From NCBI RefSeq assembly GCF_028728205.1, contig NZ_JAQYUU010000005.1, forward strand, positions 124,001 to 188,000: a DNA stretch of 64,000 nt, read 5' to 3'. Numbering within the stretch: position 1 is the first letter of the stretch; every line of letters begins with the position of its first letter. Position numbers and translations under genes: made by a program. The notes under the pieces are model-generated. The model was not told the origin of the DNA, did not search any database, and saw only the letters and a list, made by a program, of their open reading frames with translations. Source of the stretch: Clostridium sp. 'White wine YQ'. GTDB lineage: Bacteria > Bacillota > Clostridia > Clostridiales > Clostridiaceae. Positions 35,382-44,931 of this stretch are shown in pieces.

Positions 35382-36941
35382 TCACAACCTTTCTCTTAGC
35401 GTTAATCCACACTTTAATACGAAACCTATTTCATATCTTTTGAACACGATAATGTAATCCACATGCTCCTCAAATGCATCCGCATCAAATTCAGTAAAAA
35501 TCTTTGCGCTGTTGACATACTTAATGAGTTTATTCAAAGCTTCAACATGCTCGTACTCATGATTCACCGAAGCATATAGGGCTTCTTTTTCATCACTTAA
35601 ATTTTTAGCTTCAGCAAGAAGACCTGAATTCTGATCGTTAAAAACGGCTGGCTCTAAATATTCCTTCGTAAATAAATTCATGAGCTGCTGCCTTTTGTTG
35701 AAATTAGCCTCAAGAGCCGCTTCCAACTTATTAATTCGGGCGATTGCTGCTTCCTGGTTAATGGCTTTAAGACTTGCAATAAGCGGCTGCAACAATACCT
35801 TCTTAGTAAATGCTAACTTATTGATCATATTCAAAAAAGCCACTTCAAAACTTTTTTCGCGTATAAACTGCATGCTACATTGGTCTTTTTTCTTAAGATG
35901 TGTGTTACAAGCATAAGCGTAATATTTTACTTTCGATTCGCTATGAGTTCTCCTTTTCCATGTGGCACCACATTCTCCACAAACAATTTTTCCAGAAAAG
36001 GGATAGCGGTTTTGATACTTTGCATCGCCTTGCTTGATTTTCATGTCTTTGGAGCGCTGGTCAATCATGGCCTGCGCCGCTTCAAAATCCTCAACACTGA
36101 TTATCGCTTCGTGGTGCTCAGTAACGTAGTACTGTGCCTTCTCACCATTATTGATATGCCTAACGAAAGTCTCATCGGTAAATGTTTTTTGAAAAAGCAC
36201 ATCACCTTTGTACTTTTCATTTCGAAGAATTGCATTTACTGTGCCCGGAGTCCATTCTCTTTTTCGCCTGGTTGGGATTCCTTTATCATTAAGATCCCTA
36301 GCGATTACATGACCACCTTTACCAGCTAAACATTCTGCAAAAATGTACCTTACTACATCAACCTCATCTTCATTGATCACCATCAAGCCATCTTCGTTTT
36401 TGTACCCGTAAGGCGGAGAGGCAACAATGTATGTTCCGTTTTGAAATCTCTTCTCAATGGACCATTTTTCATTCTCCGAAAGGGAAATAGACTCACTTTC
36501 CGCTAAGCTGCTAAAAATCGTGAGCAGCAACTCATTCTCCATATCGCCGGTGTTGATATTTTCTTTCTCAAAGTAAATGAACACTTTTAGCTTTATAAGC
36601 TTTCTAACCGCTTCAAGGCACTCTGTTGTATTTCTTGCAAAGCGGCTGATGGATTTGATAATAATAAAGTCAATCTTACCGGCTTCACAATCATCAAGCA
36701 TTTTGATAAGCCCATCACGCTTGGCCATGCTTGTACCTGATATACCTTCATCATAGTAAAGCCCGACATACTCCCAGTCTGGATTGCTCTTAATGCAGGT
36801 CTCATAGTGACTTCTTTGAGCATCCAAACTGACGAGTTGTTCGCGGCTATCTGTTGAAACACGAGCATAGGCAGCAACACGCAGTTTTTTAGGTGCTTTC
36901 TGCAGTTTCTCGTTTGCTTCAATCTTTGTTATCCGTTTCAT
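35382..36941 (-). CDS. Large serine recombinase
   Basis: About 519 aa with VAAYARVSTDSREQ (catalytic Ser), [17 protein letters not shown], recombinase domain, a zinc ribbon (CGECGATWKRR) and a C-terminal coiled coil. Distinct in sequence from the one at 33390. The ATG at 36941 has AAAGGAGG 7 bp upstream. It is first of the recombinase trio. Confidence 0.92.
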   Translation of the reverse strand: MKRITKIEANEKLQKAPKKLRVAAYARVSTDSREQLVSLDAQRSHYETCIKSNPDWEYVGLYYDEGISGTSMAKRDGLIKMLDDCEAGKIDFIIIKSISRFARNTTECLEAVRKLIKLKVFIYFEKENINTGDMENELLLTIFSSLAESESISLSENEKWSIEKRFQNGTYIVASPPYGYKNEDGLMVINEDEVDVVRYIFAECLAGKGGHVIARDLNDKGIPTRRKREWTPGTVNAILRNEKYKGDVLFQKTFTDETFVRHINNGEKAQYYVTEHHEAIISVEDFEAAQAMIDQRSKDMKIKQGDAKYQNRYPFSGKIVCGECGATWKRRTHSESKVKYYAYACNTHLKKKDQCSMQFIREKSFEVAFLNMINKLAFTKKVLLQPLIASLKAINQEAAIARINKLEAALEANFNKRQQLMNLFTKEYLEPAVFNDQNSGLLAEAKNLSDEKEALYASVNHEYEHVEALNKLIKYVNSAKIFTEFDADAFEEHVDYIIVFKRYEIGFVLKCGLTLRERL

Positions 36942-37003
36942 TGTCTCAACCTCCTTTCTCACAGTACTATACATCACTCTAAATGCCTTATTTATCAAGT
37001 CTT

Positions 37004-37219
37004 TTAGACCATAATCTCCGCTAAAAACGGAGAGAAAGTTTCGCGGTTTTTGGCCATGATCTTGTCAAATTCACTCTGGCTAATAAGACCCTTTTCTAAG
37101 AGCTTTTTTGTAAGTTTTTCTGCCACCAAATAATCGTGCTCATTTTTAAGTGAAGCCTCTGTAGGCTTTTCTGCTTCATACTTTATGGATTCAACGGCTT
37201 CTAATTTTGTTAATTTCAT
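37004..37219 (-). CDS. SHOCT-like small protein preceding recombinases
   Basis: About 71 aa, ending in the SHOCT-like helix pair LTKKLLEKGLISQSEFDKIMAK. Genes like this commonly sit directly before recombinase trios and may act as directionality factors, though that is not shown. I chose the ATG at 37219, since the longer frame upstream (MLIDMFPR...) is the att core, not this protein. Confidence 0.75.
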   Translation of the reverse strand: MKLTKLEAVESIKYEAEKPTEASLKNEHDYLVAEKLTKKLLEKGLISQSEFDKIMAKNRETFSPFLAEIMV

Positions 37220-37235
37220 TTTCTCGACCTCTTTC

Positions 37236-37251
37236 CGAGGGAACATATCAA
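37236..37251 (-). other. att-like core at element/prophage junction
   Basis: CGAGGGAACATATCAA; the minus strand encodes I-D-M-F-P-R, like the RlmD integration site. It differs by two bases from the core at 27523-27538. It lies between the prophage lysin terminator and the SHOCT gene. Confidence 0.65.
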
Positions 37252-37301
37252 TCAACACCCTCTAACAGTCCCAGGACAGAAATCAGCCGAATGAACGAAA
37301 A

Positions 37302-37345
37302 AAAAGCCTGCAAAAATTCCAATTAAGGAACTCTTGCAGGCTTTT
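37302..37345. terminator. Late-operon terminator
   Basis: AAAAGCCTGCAA...GGAA / TTCC...TTGCAGGCTTTT hairpin, directly after the amidase stop. Confidence 0.85.
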
Positions 37346-37361
37346 ATACTTCTAACGCTAT

Positions 37362-38099
37362 TTATTTTGGAATTTTCAATTTCTGACCGATAATGATGAC
37401 ATTGCTTTTAAGTCCATTCAGCGTCACAATGTCCTTATAGCGGGAGCCGTCACCGAGATACTTTTTAGCAATCGCCCAGAGTGAATCTCCCTTGACTACG
37501 GTGTAGACGGTGTATGGCGTTGGATCATCCGAAGCGGGCGTACTGAGCAAAGCTTTCACCTCTGCCCGGAACATATCCATATTTTTTCTGTGCTTCGAAA
37601 ACCAGTGCATCACATCGGCATGATTGCTGGCAATGCCCAGTTTATAACCTTCACTATGGCAGAGTATGTTTTCTTCGGTTAAGCCATAGAGTTTGCAAAG
37701 ATATACACATAGTTCAACGGCCTCCCGGTACACCTTATTGAAATAGGTGCTGTCCGAAAGACCGTCCTCGCAAATCTCGAATCCTACATGTGTGTTGTTT
37801 GCATTTCCTCCGGCGTGCCAGCCTCGATGGTTCCACGGCAAAGTCTGATATGTGGCGATTGTTCCATCTGCCAGCTTACCGATGAAGGCATGAACGCAAA
37901 CCTGACGGCCGCCGGGCTTTTCTTGATTCCAATGATTGTTGTATTGGTTCTTTCCGAGTAAGCCGTCATCCGGGCCGACATAGCGCTTCAGCCATGGGTT
38001 ATCTGCCCCGGTAGAGTGTACCATGATGCCCTTGGGAATTATTGTTTTGCCTGCTTTGAAGCAGGCATTATTGGTAAGTATTAACTTGCGTAAATTCAT
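37362..38099 (-). CDS. Endolysin: N-acetylmuramoyl-L-alanine amidase with LysM
   Basis: About 245 aa. An Amidase_2 domain (residues about 15-165: GIMVHSTGADNPW, RGWHAGG, HVGFEICED, ILCHSEGYKLGIASNHADVMHW) supplies the zinc His residues. A C-terminal LysM module (YTVVKGDSLWAIAKKYLGDG) binds the wall. It cuts the lactyl-amide bond between muramic acid and the stem peptide at lysis. ATG at 38099 after AGAGGTG. Confidence 0.92.
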   Translation of the reverse strand: MNLRKLILTNNACFKAGKTIIPKGIMVHSTGADNPWLKRYVGPDDGLLGKNQYNNHWNQEKPGGRQVCVHAFIGKLADGTIATYQTLPWNHRGWHAGGNANNTHVGFEICEDGLSDSTYFNKVYREAVELCVYLCKLYGLTEENILCHSEGYKLGIASNHADVMHWFSKHRKNMDMFRAEVKALLSTPASDDPTPYTVYTVVKGDSLWAIAKKYLGDGSRYKDIVTLNGLKSNVIIIGQKLKIPK

Positions 38100-38115
38100 T
38101 AAAATCACCTCTAAT

Positions 38116-39486
38116 TCAAATGTTTATTGTTGCAAGACTGACAGGGTATAGGTGGTAGGTAAACTTCAAATCGCAGAAAGCACTCGCCGATGTGCCATCA
38201 CTTCCCATACTGATATACAGCCCATATCCAGAAGGCACTCGGCTTTGACGCATTTGAATATGAATATGCAACCCAGCGTTTGAACTATCAGCACCGATAG
38301 GCGTGCTGCGTGAGATTCTGGTAAAGTTCACTTCATCATTTGAGATATATAAGTCTAGTTCTTTTTCACTTGTATCCGATTGACGGCAAAGGGTAACCAA
38401 ATGACAATCATAAGCCGTCGGATAAAGCAATCCGCCCTGTCCACCTATAACCACACTACCAATGGGCAATAATGTGTGCAAAGGTCCTCGGATACTATTA
38501 ATACCGCCCGCGCCGGTAGCATTACCGCTCAAGACATATCTCAAATAGCTTGCTCTGGTGAATGCGTTGATAGTAGCTGTTGCAGTAGAGGTAAGGGTCA
38601 ATGGTGTCGTAGCATTTTCTGTTCTTTCCAATAAGAATAGACTCTCACCAGAAGGAATGGTAACATCACCAATGGAGAAAATTTGACTCGTCCAATAGGC
38701 TGTGCAAGCCGGGTTTGATGATGTTCCTGACCCATAAGCAATGTTCGCTACATCTTGGATACCCCTTATAGCTTCGGCAAGTTTCTTGACGGTATTGCGG
38801 AGGGTGCCCTGGATTAACACTTGCACATTGTTTGCAGCAGGGCTACCTAAAGCCGTAACAAAGGTATATGTTACCGTGCCGATTACTACGTTGTTGCCAT
38901 TCGTGATGCCATTAAATGTGATGGCCGCTCTTCGGCTTATCATATCCGGTGCTGTGGCAGTTTCTATCGGATGCGAATGGTTCAGGAGAACCCCAGTCCG
39001 CATATACAGATTGTCGCGCGTATCTTCGACCAAGTCGTGTGTAGTGTTTAACAGATTATAAGTGAGATTTAGCAGATTATTTATCTCATCAATATCCAGT
39101 TCAGCTAAGGCAGAAAGCACTTGATTAAGCCATTCCTGTGCTGGCGGCTCGGGTGGTTCAGCGATACCGTCTGCAAGTGCCTCCTCGACGATGGTCAGTA
39201 TCCGAACGCTTTTTCCAACCACATCGCCATAAGTAGCCCTTATCTCCAGCTGACCGACACCGACCAGCAGTGTATCCGTTGCGCTGGGCGACCATGTAAG
39301 GACTCCATCTGCATAGGTAGTGATCACAGGATATGCAATACCATCGGGTCTTTTATATATAGCATTTAGGGCAGCTCCGGGGTAGGTGCCCTCCAACAAA
39401 CTGGAAACGTCAAACTCAAGGTGGCGAAAGTAGTGTTCCCCTCGTCTACCGATGAACACTGTTGCTGCTTTAGTTAAATCAATCAT
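38116..39486 (-). CDS. Baseplate upper protein (BppU-like)
   Basis: A 456-aa structural protein. The N-terminal about 110 residues (FRHLEFDVSSLLEGTYPGAALNAIYKRPDG, LTWSPSATDTLL) match the BppU/DUF2479 fold that attaches receptor-binding parts to the distal tail. The rest is beta-rich with Thr/Ala repeats, as in tail-tip proteins. Overlaps the holin stop by 4 bp. Confidence 0.8.
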   Translation of the reverse strand: MIDLTKAATVFIGRRGEHYFRHLEFDVSSLLEGTYPGAALNAIYKRPDGIAYPVITTYADGVLTWSPSATDTLLVGVGQLEIRATYGDVVGKSVRILTIVEEALADGIAEPPEPPAQEWLNQVLSALAELDIDEINNLLNLTYNLLNTTHDLVEDTRDNLYMRTGVLLNHSHPIETATAPDMISRRAAITFNGITNGNNVVIGTVTYTFVTALGSPAANNVQVLIQGTLRNTVKKLAEAIRGIQDVANIAYGSGTSSNPACTAYWTSQIFSIGDVTIPSGESLFLLERTENATTPLTLTSTATATINAFTRASYLRYVLSGNATGAGGINSIRGPLHTLLPIGSVVIGGQGGLLYPTAYDCHLVTLCRQSDTSEKELDLYISNDEVNFTRISRSTPIGADSSNAGLHIHIQMRQSRVPSGYGLYISMGSDGTSASAFCDLKFTYHLYPVSLATINI

Positions 39487-39923
39487 ATTCCATCACCTGA
39501 CTTAGGGGGCTCATCATCACGCCCATGTAGCTGTTTTAGAACCTCCTTGAGTTTTTCAGGTATTGGTAGCCCAATATGTCCGGCATTCTCTAAAATAGAT
39601 ACACCCTCATTGCTCAAGTAGAAGAAGATTACTGCTGTCCGAAGGACACCACCATTGTCCCCAGCACTACCCAGTATCTGCGTATCAAGGATATGCGCTA
39701 CACCCACCAATGTAAAAATAAGCACCTTTTTGAAGATGCCTATCGCGCCGATTTCACTGGACAGCTTTTTATCTACAATGGCACAGAGCACTCCGGTCAC
39801 ATAATCTATGGCGACAAATGCTATGAGCGCATAAAGGAACCCGTCCATCCCACCGAGAAAACACCCGAGAAAAGCACCGACAGCCATAAAAGCTAGTTGT
39901 ATCCAATTCCAAATCTCTTTCAT
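39483..39923 (-). CDS. Phage holin (holin_4 family)
   Basis: A 146-aa membrane protein with three to four helices (FMAVGAFLGCFLGGMDGFLYALIAFVAIDYVTGVLCAI, KVLIFTLVGVAHILD), matching the toxin-secretion/phage lysis holin family. It makes pores that let the endolysin out. It is placed two genes before the amidase. Confidence 0.88.
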   Translation of the reverse strand: MKEIWNWIQLAFMAVGAFLGCFLGGMDGFLYALIAFVAIDYVTGVLCAIVDKKLSSEIGAIGIFKKVLIFTLVGVAHILDTQILGSAGDNGGVLRTAVIFFYLSNEGVSILENAGHIGLPIPEKLKEVLKQLHGRDDEPPKSGDGI

Positions 39924-39956
39924 TTGAAATACCTCCGTTTCATGAATTTGTGTATA

Positions 39957-39988
39957 GAAAAACGCTCCCGCATATTACGAGAGCGCTA
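39957..39988 (-). terminator. Terminator after tail fibre gene
   Basis: AGCGCTC...GAGCGTTTTT on the minus strand (7 bp with a wobble), between the fibre gene and the holin gene. Confidence 0.65.
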
Positions 39989-40003
39989 TTGGTTGTATTG
40001 TGT

Positions 40004-42475
40004 CTAAAGCTCCAAGATCAGGTCTTGAATCTGTTGCATCACATCCGCTTTTGGTCGCCCAGTTCCAATGGGCAGCCATGTTATGGGCGGGATATCAAAA
40101 GTAGACGAGGAATCAAAGCTGTTCACTATTGTAATAACCGACTCGATGGCTTTTCTAAGCTCTGTGATGTGGAAAGGCCAGTTTTTGATGGTGCTCTTTC
40201 CAGCAACAATCTCCTCACTCCAAGTCACCTGAGACAGATTGTAATAGCTACGTACTGTATTTACAGCAGTTCGGAGCATCTGGATATGAATTGCCTTTAC
40301 ATGTGTTTCGTTCGCAGTGATCGTCTCAAATGGCGGTGGCAATACAGTAAAAGTGCGTACAACCTCCGGACTTGACGACTCAATATCACTATCACTGCAG
40401 CGGACGGTCACAGTATGGTTGCCTGCGGCCAGCGCTACGGATTGATACACAGTTTTTGCTCCATTGCCCAGATAGCCGCTTACGGAAAACATCTCAGGGT
40501 TATCTACGCTGTTAATCCAAATACCCGCGTCGATTTTTACTTCTACAATCTGCGTCTGACCGTCCGGCTCAATACCCGTTGTTATCATGAAACGCGGGGC
40601 GGTATTGTAACTGGAGCTGCCAGATACGGGACATATGATTGCTGGGGGAGTCGGGGGACTGTTTTTCTTTACTGTGCCGCTGACTACATAGGCAGAAACT
40701 GCATCCAATGTATCGGTTACGCTGATACGGTAGCGGGTATACATTCCAGCTATCTGAGAAGCGTTCGCTATATATGTCCCAGAGGTTGTACTTGTAACGA
40801 CGATTGTCAGAGCCTCATATGCCGACCAGTTAATCCCGTCCGTTGAAGTTGAACGCTGAATGACATACTGTTTGATAGCACTGGTTCCGGGTATCGTTCC
40901 GCTCCACGTAAGAGTTACGGTGCTGGATTCATAAATGGCAGGAGCGGCGGTAAAGGAAGTCGGTGGCGTAGGTAGTGTATTTCTGCGGACTGTGTTGCTG
41001 GAAATAGTCCAATCTGAGTAGAAACTCTCACCAGCTGCGCCACGTGTTCTTACCCTGAATCGGCGATAATTCCCGCGTGTAGTCGGTGGACTTACGATTA
41101 CACTGCCGCTTGTCGCTGAAGTGAACACCGTAGTCAGTGCTGTCCAGGCTCCCCATGTGCTGTTATCTGTCGAATCACTATATTGTATCTCATAGGATGT
41201 GATGGCATTTCCCGCACCACCGGATGCTCCGCTCCATGAAAGGGTTACGTTTCCTTCGGCCAACGTTGCACTTACTGAGCAAGCGGTCGTCGCTACACAA
41301 GCAGTGATATCGCAATAGATGCTGTTACTGACAACCTCTGAAGAATACACATCAAGAGTATCTATCGTCCAGATGCCGAATTGAGTATATGTTCCTGGAA
41401 TTCTTGATACATTTGGGTTGTAACTACCGCCACTGGCCGACAAAGTCAGCGTGGTAAGGACGTTCCATGAACTCCATGTACTGTTATCCGTTGATGTCCT
41501 ACTTGCAATCTGATATCCCTTGATAGCACTGGTTCCACCGGAAGCTCCGCTCCATGTCAGCGTAATGGTTTCGTCGCTATAGTTTGAGGGAGAAGCGACT
41601 GCAGTGGTTGCCGGACTTGGTACCGTATTTCTACGGACGGAATTCGTCGAAACCTTCCAGCCCGAATAATAGCTTGCTCCTGCAGTACCACGTGTTCGCA
41701 CCTGAAACCTACGATAATTACCTCGCGTCGAAGGCGGCGCAACAGAAGCGCTGCCGCTAGTAGCAGTTGTGGTTACCGTGGTCAGTGCTGTCCATGCTCC
41801 CCATGTGATATTGTCGGAGGAATCGCTGTATTGTATCTCATAGGAGGATATTGAGTTATTTATACCGCCCGATGCACCACTCCACGATAGTGTGACATTA
41901 CCTTCTGAGAGGGTCGCGTTAACTGAGCAGGAAGTAGGTGCGCTGCAAGCGGTTGTCCGACTTGCCCAATTGATAGTTAGAACGATCTGGCTCAGGTCAT
42001 CCCTTGCGCCAAAGCCCATGTAATTCAAGGTGCTTGAGCCTGCATCCATGAATAGGCAGTTGCTGGCACCACTACCGATGGAATCTATTAGCGCGGTAGA
42101 AATGGCGATATCCTTTGCGCCTTGTCCGGCTGAAACGGTGTAGTTATACCCTGAGGTAACCTTCGTGGGCCTGCTCCCGGACACACTGGTGCTGGAACTG
42201 GGTGCTGGCATGCCAGAAGCATTTCCTGCATACAGCGTCATGGTTCTGGCGGAGCCCCAGTCACCCGCAGCTATTCTGACAAGGTGAATGCTGGCCGATG
42301 TTGGATAATAGTTTGCGTAAGTATTCCGGATGCTGGCAAGGTCAAACAGCATAGCGCCCACGTTCTCATAATTGTTAGCATCAGGATAAACCCCTTGCCG
42401 AACATAATCTGTTACACCTGCGATCCAGCTACCATTACGCCATGTACACGCATTAGTTGCCTGATAAGTTGCCAT
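40004..42475 (-). CDS. Tail-associated fibre with fibronectin III-like repeats
   Basis: An 823-aa surface protein. Residues about 1-175 resemble a DNRLRE-type structural domain (SIHLVRIAAGDWGSARTMTLYAGN). Four Fn3-like domains follow in the order A-B-A-B, where the two A domains (ISSYEIQYSDS, WGAWTALTT, RGNYRRFQVRTRG) and the two B domains are pairwise copies. Then comes an Ig-like domain and a C-terminal helical region. Such fibres bind cell-wall sugars. The start has GAGG upstream. Confidence 0.8.
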   Translation of the reverse strand: MATYQATNACTWRNGSWIAGVTDYVRQGVYPDANNYENVGAMLFDLASIRNTYANYYPTSASIHLVRIAAGDWGSARTMTLYAGNASGMPAPSSSTSVSGSRPTKVTSGYNYTVSAGQGAKDIAISTALIDSIGSGASNCLFMDAGSSTLNYMGFGARDDLSQIVLTINWASRTTACSAPTSCSVNATLSEGNVTLSWSGASGGINNSISSYEIQYSDSSDNITWGAWTALTTVTTTATSGSASVAPPSTRGNYRRFQVRTRGTAGASYYSGWKVSTNSVRRNTVPSPATTAVASPSNYSDETITLTWSGASGGTSAIKGYQIASRTSTDNSTWSSWNVLTTLTLSASGGSYNPNVSRIPGTYTQFGIWTIDTLDVYSSEVVSNSIYCDITACVATTACSVSATLAEGNVTLSWSGASGGAGNAITSYEIQYSDSTDNSTWGAWTALTTVFTSATSGSVIVSPPTTRGNYRRFRVRTRGAAGESFYSDWTISSNTVRRNTLPTPPTSFTAAPAIYESSTVTLTWSGTIPGTSAIKQYVIQRSTSTDGINWSAYEALTIVVTSTTSGTYIANASQIAGMYTRYRISVTDTLDAVSAYVVSGTVKKNSPPTPPAIICPVSGSSSYNTAPRFMITTGIEPDGQTQIVEVKIDAGIWINSVDNPEMFSVSGYLGNGAKTVYQSVALAAGNHTVTVRCSDSDIESSSPEVVRTFTVLPPPFETITANETHVKAIHIQMLRTAVNTVRSYYNLSQVTWSEEIVAGKSTIKNWPFHITELRKAIESVITIVNSFDSSSTFDIPPITWLPIGTGRPKADVMQQIQDLILEL

Positions 42476-42486
42476 ATAAATTCACC

Positions 42487-42990
42487 TCACTCATATACCG
42501 CCGAAACCAGCGAATTCACCAACCCACAAAGGTCGGTATTCAGACGGGTGTCAGTAATGTTGTTTGCGACTATTGATGTAGCGGCTGTAGGTACAAGCAC
42601 ATCTGCGATACCAAGTTCGTAGACGTCGCTGGTTCTTGTCAGCGCAGGGGCCACAGGCGTTGCAGCGGGAGTACCAGTAACAACGGCAAGTTGAATGCTA
42701 CGGCTGATCTGACTTAAACGGACTACAATCCGGTCAATGCGGAGATTGCTTCCGTTTGCAGTTGTCAGTGGTATATTTAAGACATCTGTATTCTCATAAC
42801 GGTATCCGTTAATCCATGCGCTTCCTGCAGCCACATTCACAGCCAAGCCAATTGCTGGCGACACCTGTAGATTTGTTGCTGCCATATAAAAAACACCGTT
42901 GGAGACGAGGCTTCCGAAATATGCCGCAAAGTCCGTTGCATCGTAGACTCTGTCTCCATCCGATGAGTTGAAAAATCCGCTTTTCTCCAT
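42487..42990 (-). CDS. Tail fibre/tip protein
   Basis: A 167-aa protein of a common phage tail group: GFFNSSDGDRVYDATDFAAYFGSLVSNGV, then GLAVNVAAGSAWINGYRYEN and LRIDRIVVRLS. Its small size and position between the Gp37-like protein and the large fibre suggest a linker or receptor-binding part. Confidence 0.75.
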   Translation of the reverse strand: MEKSGFFNSSDGDRVYDATDFAAYFGSLVSNGVFYMAATNLQVSPAIGLAVNVAAGSAWINGYRYENTDVLNIPLTTANGSNLRIDRIVVRLSQISRSIQLAVVTGTPAATPVAPALTRTSDVYELGIADVLVPTAATSIVANNITDTRLNTDLCGLVNSLVSAVYE

Positions 42991-43008
42991 ACACTATTTT
43001 CCTCCTTA

Positions 43009-44931
43009 TTAAACAGTTTTCGTATACTCTATAACCACATAACCTGTATATGTTGTCCGGTCATTGCCGGGTTCGACAACGACATTGGTTGTATCCATAT
43101 ACAGACCGATTTGCGAGGCGAAGTTGTTGTAACGAGCAAGTGGCAGCGGTAAGAATACGGTTCCGTTTGTCGCAAAGCCTGTTAAACTGACAACAGTGCT
43201 GAGGTTTGATATGCCATGAGCTACGCTTTTCGGTGTCGTATTAGTAAGTGACCCAAGATTCACGTGCTTTCGATAAATCGTCTTACCATCAATCCATAAA
43301 CGCCCTGTGTTTTGTTCTGTCGTAGAGTAGTCAGTAAACGCAGATGAAATTTTAGAAGCGGTAATTGTACGATCTGCGATCTTTACGCCAGTGACTGCGC
43401 CGTTTGCAAGCCTAGTCGTAGTTATTGGTTCATTATTGATGTTGAGCCAGTTCGCCTGCCCTGATAGGTTATTGAATACGAAAACAGAAATTACATAAAA
43501 CGTCATAGTGTCCCTACTGATAAAGAAACCCATTGCTCGCTGATAGCCATAGCCCGTGTTATCCCCATTATGCTTTGTTAAAAATACGTGTCCATTTTCA
43601 CTTGGCTGGTCGCTGAATTTGTTACCACTATACGAGGTGAAATACAAGGTATCTCCCGGTACCATGTTGTATAAGGCATACTGACCCACCGATATGGTAC
43701 CCGCACCTACAAATATTTCGAGTGCAGGAAGTTTCCCAAACAGGTTGTTGAAGGTATCCGCGACGTCATCACCCTGAATTTTCGGGTCCACCTGCGTCAA
43801 GTCACCCAGTGTTCCTTCCACGACGCTTAGGGCTTCGGCAACTTCTGATATGCCGGTAGGGGCCAATAGTGCTGTTTTAACCTCGCTCATGTCGGATCGG
43901 ACTTTCTGCGCTATAGTTAGCTCAGCCTTTCCAAACACTACGCTGATACTCTGCCCGTCCGCGTCATATGTTTCTTCAATCTCGGTGATTCGCGTAGTCA
44001 TAGATACGCCCCATGCCTTGGATATGACTTTGACGGTCTGCCCAAGGTCGAAGTCTATCTTGTAGGTCAAGTTGCTATGCGGATTGACCGATGTGTCGAA
44101 CGTATATCGTATTGCCTGCTCATTCAGCTTACTCTGACCTCGAAAAGTCAGAGTATTGACGTAATCTGTTCCAAAGTCCTCAGCCCGTAAGTCTTTGGCA
44201 TCCACGAAGATTTCGCGGCGAGTCTCCCCAGAACCGCTTGTGATGGCAACAAATGTACGGTCTGCGCCTTCACCCTCACCACCGATGAGTGCAGTATTAG
44301 CGTAATCCGCTACACTCTCTGTATATATCTGTTCAGTCAGATTCTCGTACTCCTTAGAGAATACCGCCTGAGAGTTGGCTCCGTTATACAGCGTCACTGT
44401 AAAAATACCTGTAGCAGGAGTGAACACAGTCTTAATGCCAATATCCGAAGCAACGCAAAGTTCCGTTACTGAATCCATCAGATTCCGATATGATATCTGG
44501 GTACTAACAGGAATACCAAAGTTAGGAGACGAGAAGGATATTCCAGTAATCTGCCGGGTTGCATCCGTAGGGTTGATGAGATTATTATTTATCAGCTGCA
44601 GGGCACAGTCAGAAAGATCTCCGGAAAGTATCTCTGTTTGCCACAAAATACGACGGGCGAGGAAGGAGGTAGCAAAGCGGCCGCTCGCAGTGATAATTTC
44701 ATGCTCGGATTGAGACAATTCCAGATGCTCAATAATTCCAGCTTCCTCATCATCGTTCTTCCAAATGATGTTCCCTTCTTTTAAGAGCGCGGTGTTCTCC
44801 TGCGTTGCAATGGCTTTTAGCTCAAATGAACCACACTGAGAGTAACGCCGTGTCCAACGCAGGTACTCAAAAGACTCCACAATACCCGTAAGCTCCCGGT
44901 TTGGATTGTAGATATATAGTTGCATATTCAC
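43009..44931 (-). CDS. Gp37-like siphovirus tail protein
   Basis: A 640-aa protein. The N-terminal half matches the ReqiPepy6 Gp37-like tail family (LYIYNPNRELTGIVESFEYLRWTRRYSQCGSFEL, GIIEHLELSQSE). These act as the hub/tail-associated protein below Dit. The C-terminal part is a beta-rich fibre-like extension. Overlaps the Dit gene by 4 bp. Confidence 0.85.
   Translation of the reverse strand: MNMQLYIYNPNRELTGIVESFEYLRWTRRYSQCGSFELKAIATQENTALLKEGNIIWKNDDEEAGIIEHLELSQSEHEIITASGRFATSFLARRILWQTEILSGDLSDCALQLINNNLINPTDATRQITGISFSSPNFGIPVSTQISYRNLMDSVTELCVASDIGIKTVFTPATGIFTVTLYNGANSQAVFSKEYENLTEQIYTESVADYANTALIGGEGEGADRTFVAITSGSGETRREIFVDAKDLRAEDFGTDYVNTLTFRGQSKLNEQAIRYTFDTSVNPHSNLTYKIDFDLGQTVKVISKAWGVSMTTRITEIEETYDADGQSISVVFGKAELTIAQKVRSDMSEVKTALLAPTGISEVAEALSVVEGTLGDLTQVDPKIQGDDVADTFNNLFGKLPALEIFVGAGTISVGQYALYNMVPGDTLYFTSYSGNKFSDQPSENGHVFLTKHNGDNTGYGYQRAMGFFISRDTMTFYVISVFVFNNLSGQANWLNINNEPITTTRLANGAVTGVKIADRTITASKISSAFTDYSTTEQNTGRLWIDGKTIYRKHVNLGSLTNTTPKSVAHGISNLSTVVSLTGFATNGTVFLPLPLARYNNFASQIGLYMDTTNVVVEPGNDRTTYTGYVVIEYTKTV

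Larger units (their letters stand above)
27523..37251 (-). mobile_element. Integrative element with serine recombinases and a nuclease cargo operon
   Basis: Bounded by CGTGGAAACATATCAA (27523) and CGAGGGAACATATCAA (37236). It holds, right to left, a SHOCT-like gene, three recombinase genes and an eight-gene cargo operon, all on the minus strand. Serine-recombinase elements integrated at the 3' end of rum/rlmD genes are known from streptococci. No conjugation genes are present, so it is either a small mobilisable island or the integration end of the adjoining prophage. Confidence 0.6.

Noticed and set aside
37220-37258. Longer start (MLIDMFPR...) for the SHOCT gene
   Set aside because: These codons are the att core shared with 27523, and a better ribosome site precedes the ATG at 37219.
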